A stretch of 36,111 nucleotides of DNA. Origin: Clostridia bacterium. GTDB taxonomy: Bacteria > Bacillota > Clostridia > Christensenellales > UBA1242. Position 1 is the stretch's first letter, and each line of letters begins with the position of its first letter. Shown one piece after another: positions 5,973-13,655 of this stretch. Both the position numbers and the translations under genes were made by a program. Under the pieces are notes generated by a model. That model did not search any database and had not been told where the DNA came from. It was given only the letters and a program-made list of their open reading frames with translations. The stretch is taken from contig JAFUKB010000041.1 in assembly GCA_017467895.1 (NCBI GenBank), positions 1 through 36,111 on the forward strand, written 5' to 3'.

Positions 5973-6716
5973 ATGGTTATATATGGCGATTATCACACAC
6001 ACACAACCTACAGCCACGGCAAGGGTAGCATTTTAGACAATGCCACTGTTGCAAAAAACAAAGGCCTTAAAGAAATTGCAATAACCGACCACGGCTTTAG
6101 CCATAAGTTATTTAGCATTAAACGCAGTCAAGTTGACAATATTATTATGGACATTCAAAAAGCACAAAAAGCCACTGGCGTTAATGTGCTTTTTGGCATT
6201 GAAGAAAACTTTACTTCTCTTAACGGGCAAATTGGCTTATTAAAGCGCGATTTAGATTTTTTAAACATTGTTAGTGTTGGCTATCACAAGTGTGTTAAAG
6301 CAGATTCTTTGCGTGATGTTGCAAAACTGTTTTGGGCTAACAATTTACATTTTTACACCAAAGCACAAATAGAGCGCAACACAATGTGCGTTTTAAAGGC
6401 AATCGAGCACCAACCAATTAACATTATAACTCATCTTGGCGTGGGCATGCCTGTTAATTTGGACGAAATTGCCCGCATGGCGCACGAGAAAAATGTGTTT
6501 ATTGAACTTAACGGCAGGCGCATTGCTTTTAATCAAGCCGACATTGAAACACTAATCAAGCATGACACAAAGTTTATTTTAAACAGTGACGCGCACCGTC
6601 CAGAAAAAGTTGGCGATGTTAGAAATGGCATGAACTATGTGTTAAAATATGGCATTCCAGAAAAAAACATTGTAAACCTTGGCAAAAGACCAGATTTTAA
6701 AAACATTCATTTTTAA
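5973..6716 (+). CDS. PHP-domain phosphoesterase, YcdX-like
   Basis: A 247-residue stand-alone PHP (polymerase and histidinol phosphatase) metalloenzyme. Metal-binding motifs are visible in order: H8-x-H10 in DYHTHTTYS, D39-H40 in AITDHG, E in FGIEENF, H in ITHLGVG, and D206/H208 in NSDAHRP. These fit a trinuclear zinc/manganese site. The family includes YcdX and histidinol-phosphatase-like proteins; the substrate cannot be told. GGGAG inside the murB end serves as ribosome binding site. The gene sits three bases after murB and 101 bases before whiA, in the murB - PHP - (rapZ) - whiA arrangement common in Clostridia. Confidence 0.9.
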   Translation: MVIYGDYHTHTTYSHGKGSILDNATVAKNKGLKEIAITDHGFSHKLFSIKRSQVDNIIMDIQKAQKATGVNVLFGIEENFTSLNGQIGLLKRDLDFLNIVSVGYHKCVKADSLRDVAKLFWANNLHFYTKAQIERNTMCVLKAIEHQPINIITHLGVGMPVNLDEIARMAHEKNVFIELNGRRIAFNQADIETLIKHDTKFILNSDAHRPEKVGDVRNGMNYVLKYGIPEKNIVNLGKRPDFKNIHF

Positions 6717-6817
6717 GCGTGGTTGCATTTAATCAAATGCTACTTTAATGTTAATTTGGTTTTTTGTTTCTAGCAACAATGAACAGAATAATAAAAGGAT
6801 TTTAAAAAGAGAAATTT

Positions 6818-7783
6818 ATGAGTTTTTCTAAAGATATTAAACAAGAAATTTTAAGCAACAAATTCAAGGGCAAGATGCAAGCCCTTGCTTTTTTGTGCGG
6901 GCTTTGTTATTCGTCGGCAAGTTTTGACCTTGGCAAAACTGTTCAAAACTTTAAAATAACCACCGATTTTGAAACTTTGGCAGATGATGTAAAAGGCTTA
7001 ATCATTAATTTATATGGCAATGATGCAGGCATGCAAGTGGGGCTTGTTCCTGCCTTTAAAATTGGTAGAACGCCATATTTTTATATTACTATTTCAAACG
7101 AGGTGGCAACAAGGTTGCTAGAAGACATTTTTGCCATTGAGGTTTTGGGTGGAAAATATGAAAAAAACAACCAAATAAACGACAAACTGTTGGCAACCGA
7201 AGAAAGTTTAAAAGCATTTGTTAGTGGCGTTTTTATTGGCTCGGGCACAAGCAGTATAAAACTTGACTCAACTCGCAAAACAACAGGCTATCATTTGGAA
7301 ATAAGCAACGCCTCTTATGAGTTATTGCACGAGATTTCGGTTGCTCTTGCTCAGTTCGACATTTTGGCAAAATTAACCAAGCGCAAAAACATGTATGTGC
7401 TTTACATTAAAGACGCCGAAGAAGTAAGCAACATGCTTGCGCTTATGGGTGCAAGCAATGCAGTGCTTACATTACAAAATGAAATTATCACTCGACAAAT
7501 GCGCAACAAGGTTAACAGGCAAAACAACTGCTATGTTTCCAACTTTAGCAAAACACTTAATGCAAGTTATAATCAACTTGAGGCAATTAGGCTAATTGAC
7601 GAAACCTATGGCATAAGCAGTTTAAGCCCCGACCTTCAAGAAGTGGCACTGCTTAGGCTTGCCAACACCGAAGAAAGTTTAGAAGAATTGCTTAAACTAA
7701 CAAAAACTCCTCTTACCAAAAGTGCGCTTAATCATAGGTTTCAAAAACTTATTAAAATGGCAAACAAAATTAAAGGAATTTAA
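6818..7783 (+). CDS. whiA: WhiA, DNA-binding cell-division/sporulation regulator
   Basis: WhiA homologue of 321 residues, the usual length. The N-terminal half begins MSFSKDIKQEILSNK and contains LAGLIDADG-like endonuclease-fold sequence (FVSGVFIGSGTSS near residues 129-141) without catalytic acids. The C-terminal part has the helix-turn-helix region (SLSPDLQEVALLRLAN and TPLTKSALNHRFQKL). In Gram-positive bacteria WhiA is a conserved DNA-binding protein affecting cell division and, in Streptomyces, sporulation. The start follows AGAGAAA at short spacing. It overlaps functionally with dnaE, which begins three bases after its stop. The rapZ (yvcJ) gene usually placed just before whiA is missing here. 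Confidence 0.95.
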   Translation: MSFSKDIKQEILSNKFKGKMQALAFLCGLCYSSASFDLGKTVQNFKITTDFETLADDVKGLIINLYGNDAGMQVGLVPAFKIGRTPYFYITISNEVATRLLEDIFAIEVLGGKYEKNNQINDKLLATEESLKAFVSGVFIGSGTSSIKLDSTRKTTGYHLEISNASYELLHEISVALAQFDILAKLTKRKNMYVLYIKDAEEVSNMLALMGASNAVLTLQNEIITRQMRNKVNRQNNCYVSNFSKTLNASYNQLEAIRLIDETYGISSLSPDLQEVALLRLANTEESLEELLKLTKTPLTKSALNHRFQKLIKMANKIKGI

Positions 7784-7786
7784 CAC

Positions 7787-10700
7787 ATGAAACAATTTGT
7801 TCATTTGCATTTGCACACTGAATACAGTTTATTAGACGGCGCAACGCGCATTGGTGCGCTTATTGACGAAACCAAGGCTCGCGGTTACAAAGCGGTGGCA
7901 ATAACCGACCATGGCAACATGTATGGTGCCCTGCAGTTATATGAAGGTTGCCTAAAGGCGGGCATAAAGCCGATTCTTGGTTGCGAGTTTTATATTTGTC
8001 ACGACCGTTTTAACAAAACCGGCAAGGGCGACATGGCACACATTGTTTTGCTTGCCAAAAACAACGATGGTTACAAAAACCTTTTAAAACTATCGGGCAT
8101 TGCTTCAAAAGAAGGTTATTATTACAAGCCTCGCATTGACTATAAGGCGTTAAAAGAGCATGCAAACGGACTTATTTGCCTTTCGGCATGTTTGGCAGGG
8201 CATATTCCGCAACTAATTTTACAGAACAGGCTAGAAGACGCAAAAAACATGGCGCTTGAGTTAGAGGAAATGTTCGGCAAGGGCAATTTCTTTTTAGAAA
8301 TTCAAAATCACGGAATTCCTGACCAAATAACCGTTTTAAATGGGTTAGAAAAAATAAGCAAACAAACCGGCATTAGGCTTGTTGCCACAAACGATGTTCA
8401 CTATTTAAACAAAGAAGACGCCGAGATTCAAGATGTTTTAATGTGTGTTCAAATGCAAAAAACCATTGACGACCCAACCCGCATGAAGTTTGAAACCGAC
8501 GAGTTTTACTACAAAACTTATGAAGAGATGTTGGAAGCATTGCCGGGTTATGAGGACGCACTTGACATAACAAACGAGATTGCCGATATGTGTGATGTTG
8601 TTATTAGAAGCAAATCGCACGGGGATATTCCGGGCATTGACAAAAAATATGTGCTTCCTGCAAACGAAAATTTTATTCCTTTTTATAAGGCTCCCGACGG
8701 CAAGGACAATTATGAATACCTGCGAGAATTAACATACAACGGGTTAAAACAAAAGTATGGCGAGCCATTAACCGATGAAATTTTGGAGCGTGCTGAAAAA
8801 GAGTTGACAATTATCAACGAGCAAGGTTTTGTTGAATACTTTTTGGTTGTGTGGGACTATGTTAACCATGCGCGCACGCACGGCATTTCGGTTGGTCCGG
8901 GCAGAGGCTCGGGGGCGGGCAGTATTGTTGCATATGCAATATCAATTACTTTAATTGACCCGCTTAAATATGATTTATTCTTTGAGCGCTTTATTAACAA
9001 AGAGCGTGTTTCTATGCCCGACTTTGATGTCGACTTTGACTATGACAAGCGTGCAGACATAATTGAGTATGTTAAACAAAAATACTCTCCAAACAATGTG
9101 GCGTCTATTGGCACATTTGGAACCATGGCTGCCAAAAACGCCATAAGAGATGTTGCAAGGGTTTTAAAAGTGCCTTATTCAATGGCGGATAAAATAAGCA
9201 AGCAGATTCCTGCAAAATTGCCAGAAGGCATTAAAAAACCGCCTGTTTTAAAATATTATTTTGGAAAAACAGGCAAGCCAGAAAACGACAAGTTTATTAT
9301 TCCAGAACTTAGAAAGATTTATGAAGAGGACGACACATTAAGGCGAGTTGTTGATATTGCCATTAAAATGGAGGGCATGCCTCGCAACATGTCAACACAC
9401 GCCTGCGGAATTTTAATTGCACCTCACGCGGTTGAGGAATATGTTCCGCTTATGCGCAACGGCGAAGATATTTCAACCCAGTTTTCTATGATTGAATTAG
9501 AGCATTTGGGGCTTTTAAAAATGGACTTTTTAGGGCTTAAAACGCTAACAGATATTGACAAAGCCTGTCAATATGTTAAAGAAGACAAGGGCATTGACAT
9601 TGATTTTTACAGCAAAGACATGGATTATAACAATCCAGATGTTTACAAAATGTTGGGAGAGGGCAAAACTGACGCCGTGTTCCAACTTGAAAGCGGTGGC
9701 TTTAAAAAATTCTTAAAAGAATTAAAGCCTGACGGACTAGAAGATATTATTGCAGGCGTTTCGCTTTATCGCCCGGGGCCAATGGCGTATATTCCTAAGT
9801 ATGTTCAAAACAAGCACAACCCTGCGCTTGTTAAATATGCCGACCCATGTTTGGAGCCTATTTTAAATGTAACTTATGGCGTTATTGTTTATCAAGAGCA
9901 GGTTATGCAGGTGTGTCAAGCCATGGGTGGTTACAGTCTTGGTCAGGCAGACAATGTGCGCCGTATTATGGGCAAAAAGAAAAAAGACCAAATGGTTTTT
10001 GAAAAAGAAAAATTTATAAATGGTTGGCAAGACCCTGAGGGCAAAAAGTCTATTGACGGCGCTGTTAAAAAAGGAATACCAAAAGAAGTTGCCGAAGATG
10101 TGTTTGGGCAAATGGAAGCGTTTGCGTCTTACGCCTTTAACAAGTCGCATGCGGCGGCGTATTCGTTTTTAACCTTTCAAACGGCATATTTAAAGTGTTA
10201 TCACGAGGTTGAACTGTTGACGGCGGTTATTAATAATAGAATTAACAATGCCGACGAAATTAAACACTATATAACCTATGCCAAAAAGGAAAAATATGAA
10301 ATTTATCCGCCAGACATAAACAAGTCAAAAGCGTTTTTTAGTGTTGAAAATGGGGGAATTCGATACGGGCTTAGTGGCATAAAGGGCGTTGGTGTTGGTG
10401 TCATTCAAACCATTGTTGACGAGCGAAATGCACACGGCGATTATAAAAGTTTTCAGGATTTTATTTCGCGTTCTGACCAACAGGTGTTAAACAAAAAATG
10501 TTTAGAAAGTCTTATTTTTGGTGGCGCGTTTGATTGTTTTGGACATAACAGAAGTCAACTTTGTGCGGTTTATGAGGCAATGATTGAAAAAACCAATCAC
10601 GACCGCAAAACAAGGGCAAGTGGCCAGTTCTCAATTTTTGACGCGTTTGGTGGCGAGCAACAACAAGAAATTGCTGAGTTTGACACAGTAAAAATTCCTA

Positions 10701-11434
10701 ACATTCGCGAGTTTAGCAAAAATGCAAAACTCAAGTTTGAAAAAGATGTTTTGGGCATTTATCTTTCTGGGCATCCGCTTGACGATTACATTGATTATTT
10801 TGACAACTTTAATTTAACATCTGAAATGTTGCAAATTGAAAAAGCGGAAGCAAACGAGGTTGAGGCGGACGAAGATGACGAGGTGCAAGAGGTTGTTTTT
10901 GCTTCAGGAATAACTGACGGCATGAATGTTACTTGTGGCGGGATTGTTACCGAAGTTAAAAAGGTTTACACAAAAAACGGAAATCGAGAGATGTGCGTTA
11001 TTAAAGTTGAAGACTTATATGGCGAATTTGATTGCATGTTTTTCCCTGCTGTGTTTGAGAGATACAATGACAAAATTGTGGAAGACATAATGATAACTGT
11101 TAAAGGCAGGCTGTCTATTAGAGATGACGAGGCGCCTATTGTAACCGTTGACAGCATTAAGTTTTGGCAAGACAAAGAAGAGGGGCAAGAAGAAAAACCA
11201 AAAGCAAACAAAACTCTTTATGTTAAGTTTGACACAACCAACACTGCAATTTATAACAAGGTTAGATTAATTTTGTCTATGTATTCGGGCGATTGCCCAG
11301 TTATTTGCAAATGCACCGGCAAAAATCAAACTTTTAAAATTAACAAATTGGTTAACCCAAACAACCTGTTGGTTAACGAATTAATTGGAGTTATCGGCGA
11401 AGACTCGGTTGTGGTTGTAGAAAAAAACAATTAA
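7787..11434 (+). CDS. dnaE: DNA polymerase III alpha subunit DnaE
   Basis: Replicative C-family polymerase of 1,215 residues. In order: N-terminal PHP domain (FVHLHLHTEYSLLDGA, AITDHGNMYG); palm with GPGRGSGAGSIVAYA and catalytic D414/D416 in MPDFDVDF plus D580 in LKMDFLGLKTL; fingers with YRPGPMAYIPKY and the VYQEQVMQ/RRIMGKKK block; tandem HhH and, near the C-terminus, an OB fold (VTCGGIVTEVKKVYTKNG..MCVIKVED) followed by a short tail. It lacks the inserted exonuclease of PolC, so it is DnaE type; a separate polC would be expected elsewhere in such an organism. AAAGGAA precedes the ATG at good spacing. It is co-transcribed with whiA and ends at a clear terminator. Confidence 0.97.
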   Translation: MKQFVHLHLHTEYSLLDGATRIGALIDETKARGYKAVAITDHGNMYGALQLYEGCLKAGIKPILGCEFYICHDRFNKTGKGDMAHIVLLAKNNDGYKNLLKLSGIASKEGYYYKPRIDYKALKEHANGLICLSACLAGHIPQLILQNRLEDAKNMALELEEMFGKGNFFLEIQNHGIPDQITVLNGLEKISKQTGIRLVATNDVHYLNKEDAEIQDVLMCVQMQKTIDDPTRMKFETDEFYYKTYEEMLEALPGYEDALDITNEIADMCDVVIRSKSHGDIPGIDKKYVLPANENFIPFYKAPDGKDNYEYLRELTYNGLKQKYGEPLTDEILERAEKELTIINEQGFVEYFLVVWDYVNHARTHGISVGPGRGSGAGSIVAYAISITLIDPLKYDLFFERFINKERVSMPDFDVDFDYDKRADIIEYVKQKYSPNNVASIGTFGTMAAKNAIRDVARVLKVPYSMADKISKQIPAKLPEGIKKPPVLKYYFGKTGKPENDKFIIPELRKIYEEDDTLRRVVDIAIKMEGMPRNMSTHACGILIAPHAVEEYVPLMRNGEDISTQFSMIELEHLGLLKMDFLGLKTLTDIDKACQYVKEDKGIDIDFYSKDMDYNNPDVYKMLGEGKTDAVFQLESGGFKKFLKELKPDGLEDIIAGVSLYRPGPMAYIPKYVQNKHNPALVKYADPCLEPILNVTYGVIVYQEQVMQVCQAMGGYSLGQADNVRRIMGKKKKDQMVFEKEKFINGWQDPEGKKSIDGAVKKGIPKEVAEDVFGQMEAFASYAFNKSHAAAYSFLTFQTAYLKCYHEVELLTAVINNRINNADEIKHYITYAKKEKYEIYPPDINKSKAFFSVENGGIRYGLSGIKGVGVGVIQTIVDERNAHGDYKSFQDFISRSDQQVLNKKCLESLIFGGAFDCFGHNRSQLCAVYEAMIEKTNHDRKTRASGQFSIFDAFGGEQQQEIAEFDTVKIPNIREFSKNAKLKFEKDVLGIYLSGHPLDDYIDYFDNFNLTSEMLQIEKAEANEVEADEDDEVQEVVFASGITDGMNVTCGGIVTEVKKVYTKNGNREMCVIKVEDLYGEFDCMFFPAVFERYNDKIVEDIMITVKGRLSIRDDEAPIVTVDSIKFWQDKEEGQEEKPKANKTLYVKFDTTNTAIYNKVRLILSMYSGDCPVICKCTGKNQTFKINKLVNPNNLLVNELIGVIGEDSVVVVEKNN

Positions 11435-11494
11435 TTAAACTTTTTAATAATTCTTGCTTTAATTACAAAAGCATATAAAATATAATTAAAACAA

Positions 11495-11527
11495 AAAACA
11501 GGCAATAACTAACGCCTGTTTTGTTTT
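11495..11527 (+). terminator. Rho-independent terminator after dnaE
   Basis: AAAACAGGC (11495-11503) pairs perfectly with GCCTGTTTT (11514-11522), followed by a T-rich run. Confidence 0.8.
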
Positions 11528-11528
11528 T

Positions 11529-11570
11529 TAAGAATGCAAGAACAACACGAATGTAATGAGTGTTTTCTTA
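11529..11570 (+). repeat. Dispersed intergenic repeat, copy 1
   Basis: The 26 bases 11529-11554 (TAAGAATGCAAGAACAACAC...) recur exactly, in inverted orientation, at 27907-27932; the following 15 bases are also similar. Each copy lies beside a terminator, just downstream of a long gene. The unit is itself imperfectly palindromic (AAGAAT...TTCTT ends, ACACGAAT/ATxxGTGT inner arms). Confidence 0.7.
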
Positions 11571-11597
11571 TTTTAAAATGTAAGAATAAACAACAAA

Positions 11598-11972
11598 TTA
11601 ATAAACTTCGCCAATGCGAACGCCTTTTGCATCGCGTGCTTCTTCAATGCGTTCGGCAAGCATATTTCTAACATCATATGGTTTTTTAACATTAATAATT
11701 TCAGTTTGTGGGTGGGTTATATCATTAGAATACAAAGTGATTGTGCCAACGCCAAACATTTTTTGACCAAGGCTTTGATAAACTTTTATGTCATAAATTC
11801 TATATAAATTTATTTCGTCAATAGTTGTAGACAAAAAACCTGATTTAACAAAAACTTTTGTCCATTCTGGGTTTTCTACAAGGCTGTAACGAGTAAATGA
11901 AATAGGCATGCCCAAAATTCTTTTTTTATCGGTCCAAAGGGTTGTAGTATTTTCGCCAAATTTATTTTTCAT
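11598..11972 (-). CDS. Bacterial PH-domain protein (bPH_2/YdbS-like)
   Basis: A 124-residue soluble protein with the familiar opening TLWTDKKRILGMPISFTRYSL, then GFLSTTIDEINLYRIYDIKV, QKMFGVGTITLYSNDITHP and a C-terminal helix RNMLAERIEEARDAKGVR. This is the bacterial pleckstrin-homology fold (DUF304/bPH_2). It is widespread in Firmicutes with no firm function. AGAGG precedes the ATG on the minus strand. A good minus-strand promoter (TTGACA, 17 bases, TAATAT; 12010-12038) lies upstream, so it is a monocistronic gene divergent from the SHOCT-mscL pair. Confidence 0.85.
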   Translation of the reverse strand: MKNKFGENTTTLWTDKKRILGMPISFTRYSLVENPEWTKVFVKSGFLSTTIDEINLYRIYDIKVYQSLGQKMFGVGTITLYSNDITHPQTEIINVKKPYDVRNMLAERIEEARDAKGVRIGEVY

Positions 11973-12009
11973 AATTTTAACCTCTTTAATTTTTTACGCT
12001 ATTGTTAAT

Positions 12010-12038
12010 ATATTAATTCCTTATTGCAAATTTGTCAA
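12010..12038 (-). promoter_or_regulatory. Sigma-A-type promoter of the PH-domain gene
   Basis: On the minus strand TTGACA (12033-12038), 17-base spacer, TAATAT (12010-12015). A near-consensus match, placed about 40 bases before the start codon at 11972. Confidence 0.7.
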
Positions 12039-12043
12039 TTTAT

Positions 12044-12072
12044 TTGTTAGTTTTATTTTTTTATGTTATTCT
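12044..12072 (+). promoter_or_regulatory. Possible promoter of the SHOCT-mscL operon
   Basis: TTGTTA (12044-12049), 17-base spacer, TATTCT (12067-12072). Transcription would begin about at the ATG at 12080, which has no Shine-Dalgarno, suggesting a leaderless mRNA. Confidence 0.4.
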
Positions 12073-12079
12073 TATAAAC

Positions 12080-12916
12080 ATGAAGAGAAGAAGCATAAAA
12101 GTCGCAAAATGGTTAGTTAACTTTTTAATGATATTATTATTAGTTTTTTCTTTGGGGGCTTTGGGGCTTTCTGTTTATAACAGCGTTAGTTATAATGTCG
12201 AGGCTTCAAAATATATCTATGTGCTTTTAGGCATTTTTATTATCCCTTTTGAATACTTGGCTACTGGCTCTATTGGCAAACTGCAAGAGCAAAAAAGCAC
12301 TGTAATTGGTTTAATTTTGTCTTTGGTGCTTTGTATTTTGGCAATAGTTGTGCTTGTTAATTCATCTAAAATGTTTAACGGAAAATATTCTAGCCTAAAG
12401 CGCACAGTTGCCGGCACTGTCACAAATATGTTGCTTGTTATATTTTTTGCAGTTTTTGCATTCGGTGCGGTTATTTTAACAATTTATTCAAATCAAATCA
12501 CAAATTTAATCAACTCGGTTGGCCCAGAATTTATTAAAGTGATAATTGTCAATTTTGGATTTAATGCATTGTTCATTAAAGAAATTGCAATGGGGTATCT
12601 AGGCTTGTTGATTTGCCTTGTTGGTTTAATTGTGTTTATTATTGGCTTGTCGCATAGGTCAAGCAAAGTTAAAATTGTTTCAAGCATTTATTTTTATTCT
12701 GGCGAGTATGAAGAAAAAGACGCACCTGCCAAACAAAAAGAAAATGAAGAAGTTGCCGAAGAAAAAGAATTGGAACCTGCTCGCGTCGAGAGTCCTCAGG
12801 CAAAAGAACTTATTAACAAAATTATGCAATTAGAAGAATTAAAAAAGGCTGGCAAACTTTCTGATGTTCAATATACAAAATTAAGACAAAAAGCAATAAG
12901 GAGATATAAAGACTAA
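12080..12916 (+). CDS. Four-helix membrane protein with C-terminal SHOCT domain
   Basis: A 278-residue membrane protein. About four hydrophobic segments fall in the first two thirds (around LVNFLMILLLVFSLGAL, YIYVLLGIFIIPF, VIGLILSLVLCILAIVVL, and two further ones near residues 120-190). They are followed by a cytosolic Glu/Lys-rich linker and a SHOCT motif at the end (AKELINKIMQLEELKKAGKL, then SDVQYTKLRQKAI). SHOCT is a short oligomerisation domain. The ATG at 12080 (MKRRSIKV) gives the usual positive start. An upstream TTG at 12032 lies in the promoter of the divergent gene and was rejected. Its TAA overlaps the mscL ATG (TAATG at 12914-12918), so the two are translationally coupled. Function unknown. 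Confidence 0.8.
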   Translation: MKRRSIKVAKWLVNFLMILLLVFSLGALGLSVYNSVSYNVEASKYIYVLLGIFIIPFEYLATGSIGKLQEQKSTVIGLILSLVLCILAIVVLVNSSKMFNGKYSSLKRTVAGTVTNMLLVIFFAVFAFGAVILTIYSNQITNLINSVGPEFIKVIIVNFGFNALFIKEIAMGYLGLLICLVGLIVFIIGLSHRSSKVKIVSSIYFYSGEYEEKDAPAKQKENEEVAEEKELEPARVESPQAKELINKIMQLEELKKAGKLSDVQYTKLRQKAIRRYKD

Positions 12917-13551
12917 TGAAAAAGTTTTTTCAAGATTTTAAAAAGTTTATTTCAAAAGGCAATATAATTGACATGGCTGTCGGCGTTATTGTCGGCAATG
13001 CGTTTTCTGCCATTGTAAAAGCATTAACCGACAAAATTATTATGCCGTTTATTAATTATTTGCTTTCACTTGGCGGTGCGGACGAAGGGCTTGCTTCGGC
13101 ATTTACTTTCTTTAAAAAGGCAACCTTGGCAGATGGCACAGTTGATTTAGCAAACAGTATTTATATTGATTGGGGTGCATTTATTACTGCAATATTAAAT
13201 TTCTTTATTATTGCTATGACATTATTTATTGTTTTAAAAGTTGCAATGAAAAGTCGTCAATTTTTAGAAAATGCAACCGAAAAAGTATTTGACGGTGTAG
13301 ATAAAGACAACTTAAGCAAAGAAGACCGCAAAGAATTAAAAAAGAGAGGAATCTCTAAAAAAGATAAAGTTGCAGTGGCTACATATTTAAAAGAAAAGCA
13401 AGAAAAAGAACTTGCCAAAAAACAAGCCGAAGAAGAGGCTAAAAAAGCAAAAGAAGAAGCCGACAAGAAAAATACAACTGAATATATTTTAAAAGAAATT
13501 CGAGATTTGCTTTCTAAAACTGTTAAGGTTGACGATTCAAAAGCAGAATAA
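12916..13551 (+). CDS. mscL: Large-conductance mechanosensitive channel MscL, with long C-terminal extension
   Basis: Homopentameric channel that opens under membrane tension to release solutes during hypo-osmotic shock. The N-terminal amphipathic helix (FFQDFKKFISKGNIIDMAVGV) leads into TM1 with VIVGNAFSAIVKALTDKIIMP. TM2 follows (IDWGAFITAILNFFIIAMTLFIVL, roughly residues 75-100). The family is usually 120-150 aa; this one has 211. About 70 highly charged residues (Lys/Glu/Ala-rich, predicted coiled coil) are inserted before the conserved terminal helix (EYILKEIRDLLSK). The gene overlaps the SHOCT gene by one base and ends at a strong terminator. Confidence 0.93.
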   Translation: MKKFFQDFKKFISKGNIIDMAVGVIVGNAFSAIVKALTDKIIMPFINYLLSLGGADEGLASAFTFFKKATLADGTVDLANSIYIDWGAFITAILNFFIIAMTLFIVLKVAMKSRQFLENATEKVFDGVDKDNLSKEDRKELKKRGISKKDKVAVATYLKEKQEKELAKKQAEEEAKKAKEEADKKNTTEYILKEIRDLLSKTVKVDDSKAE

Positions 13552-13569
13552 ATAAATTAATTTTGCATT

Positions 13570-13610
13570 AAAAAAAGAAATATGACACAAATAGCCATAT
13601 TTCTTTTTTT
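13570..13610. terminator. Rho-independent terminator after mscL
   Basis: A perfect 15-bp stem (13570-13584 with 13596-13610) with an 11-base loop and T-run. Confidence 0.85.
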
Positions 13611-13655
13611 AATTGTTGTTATTTGTGAATTACAATTACCAAAAAGGATTTAATT

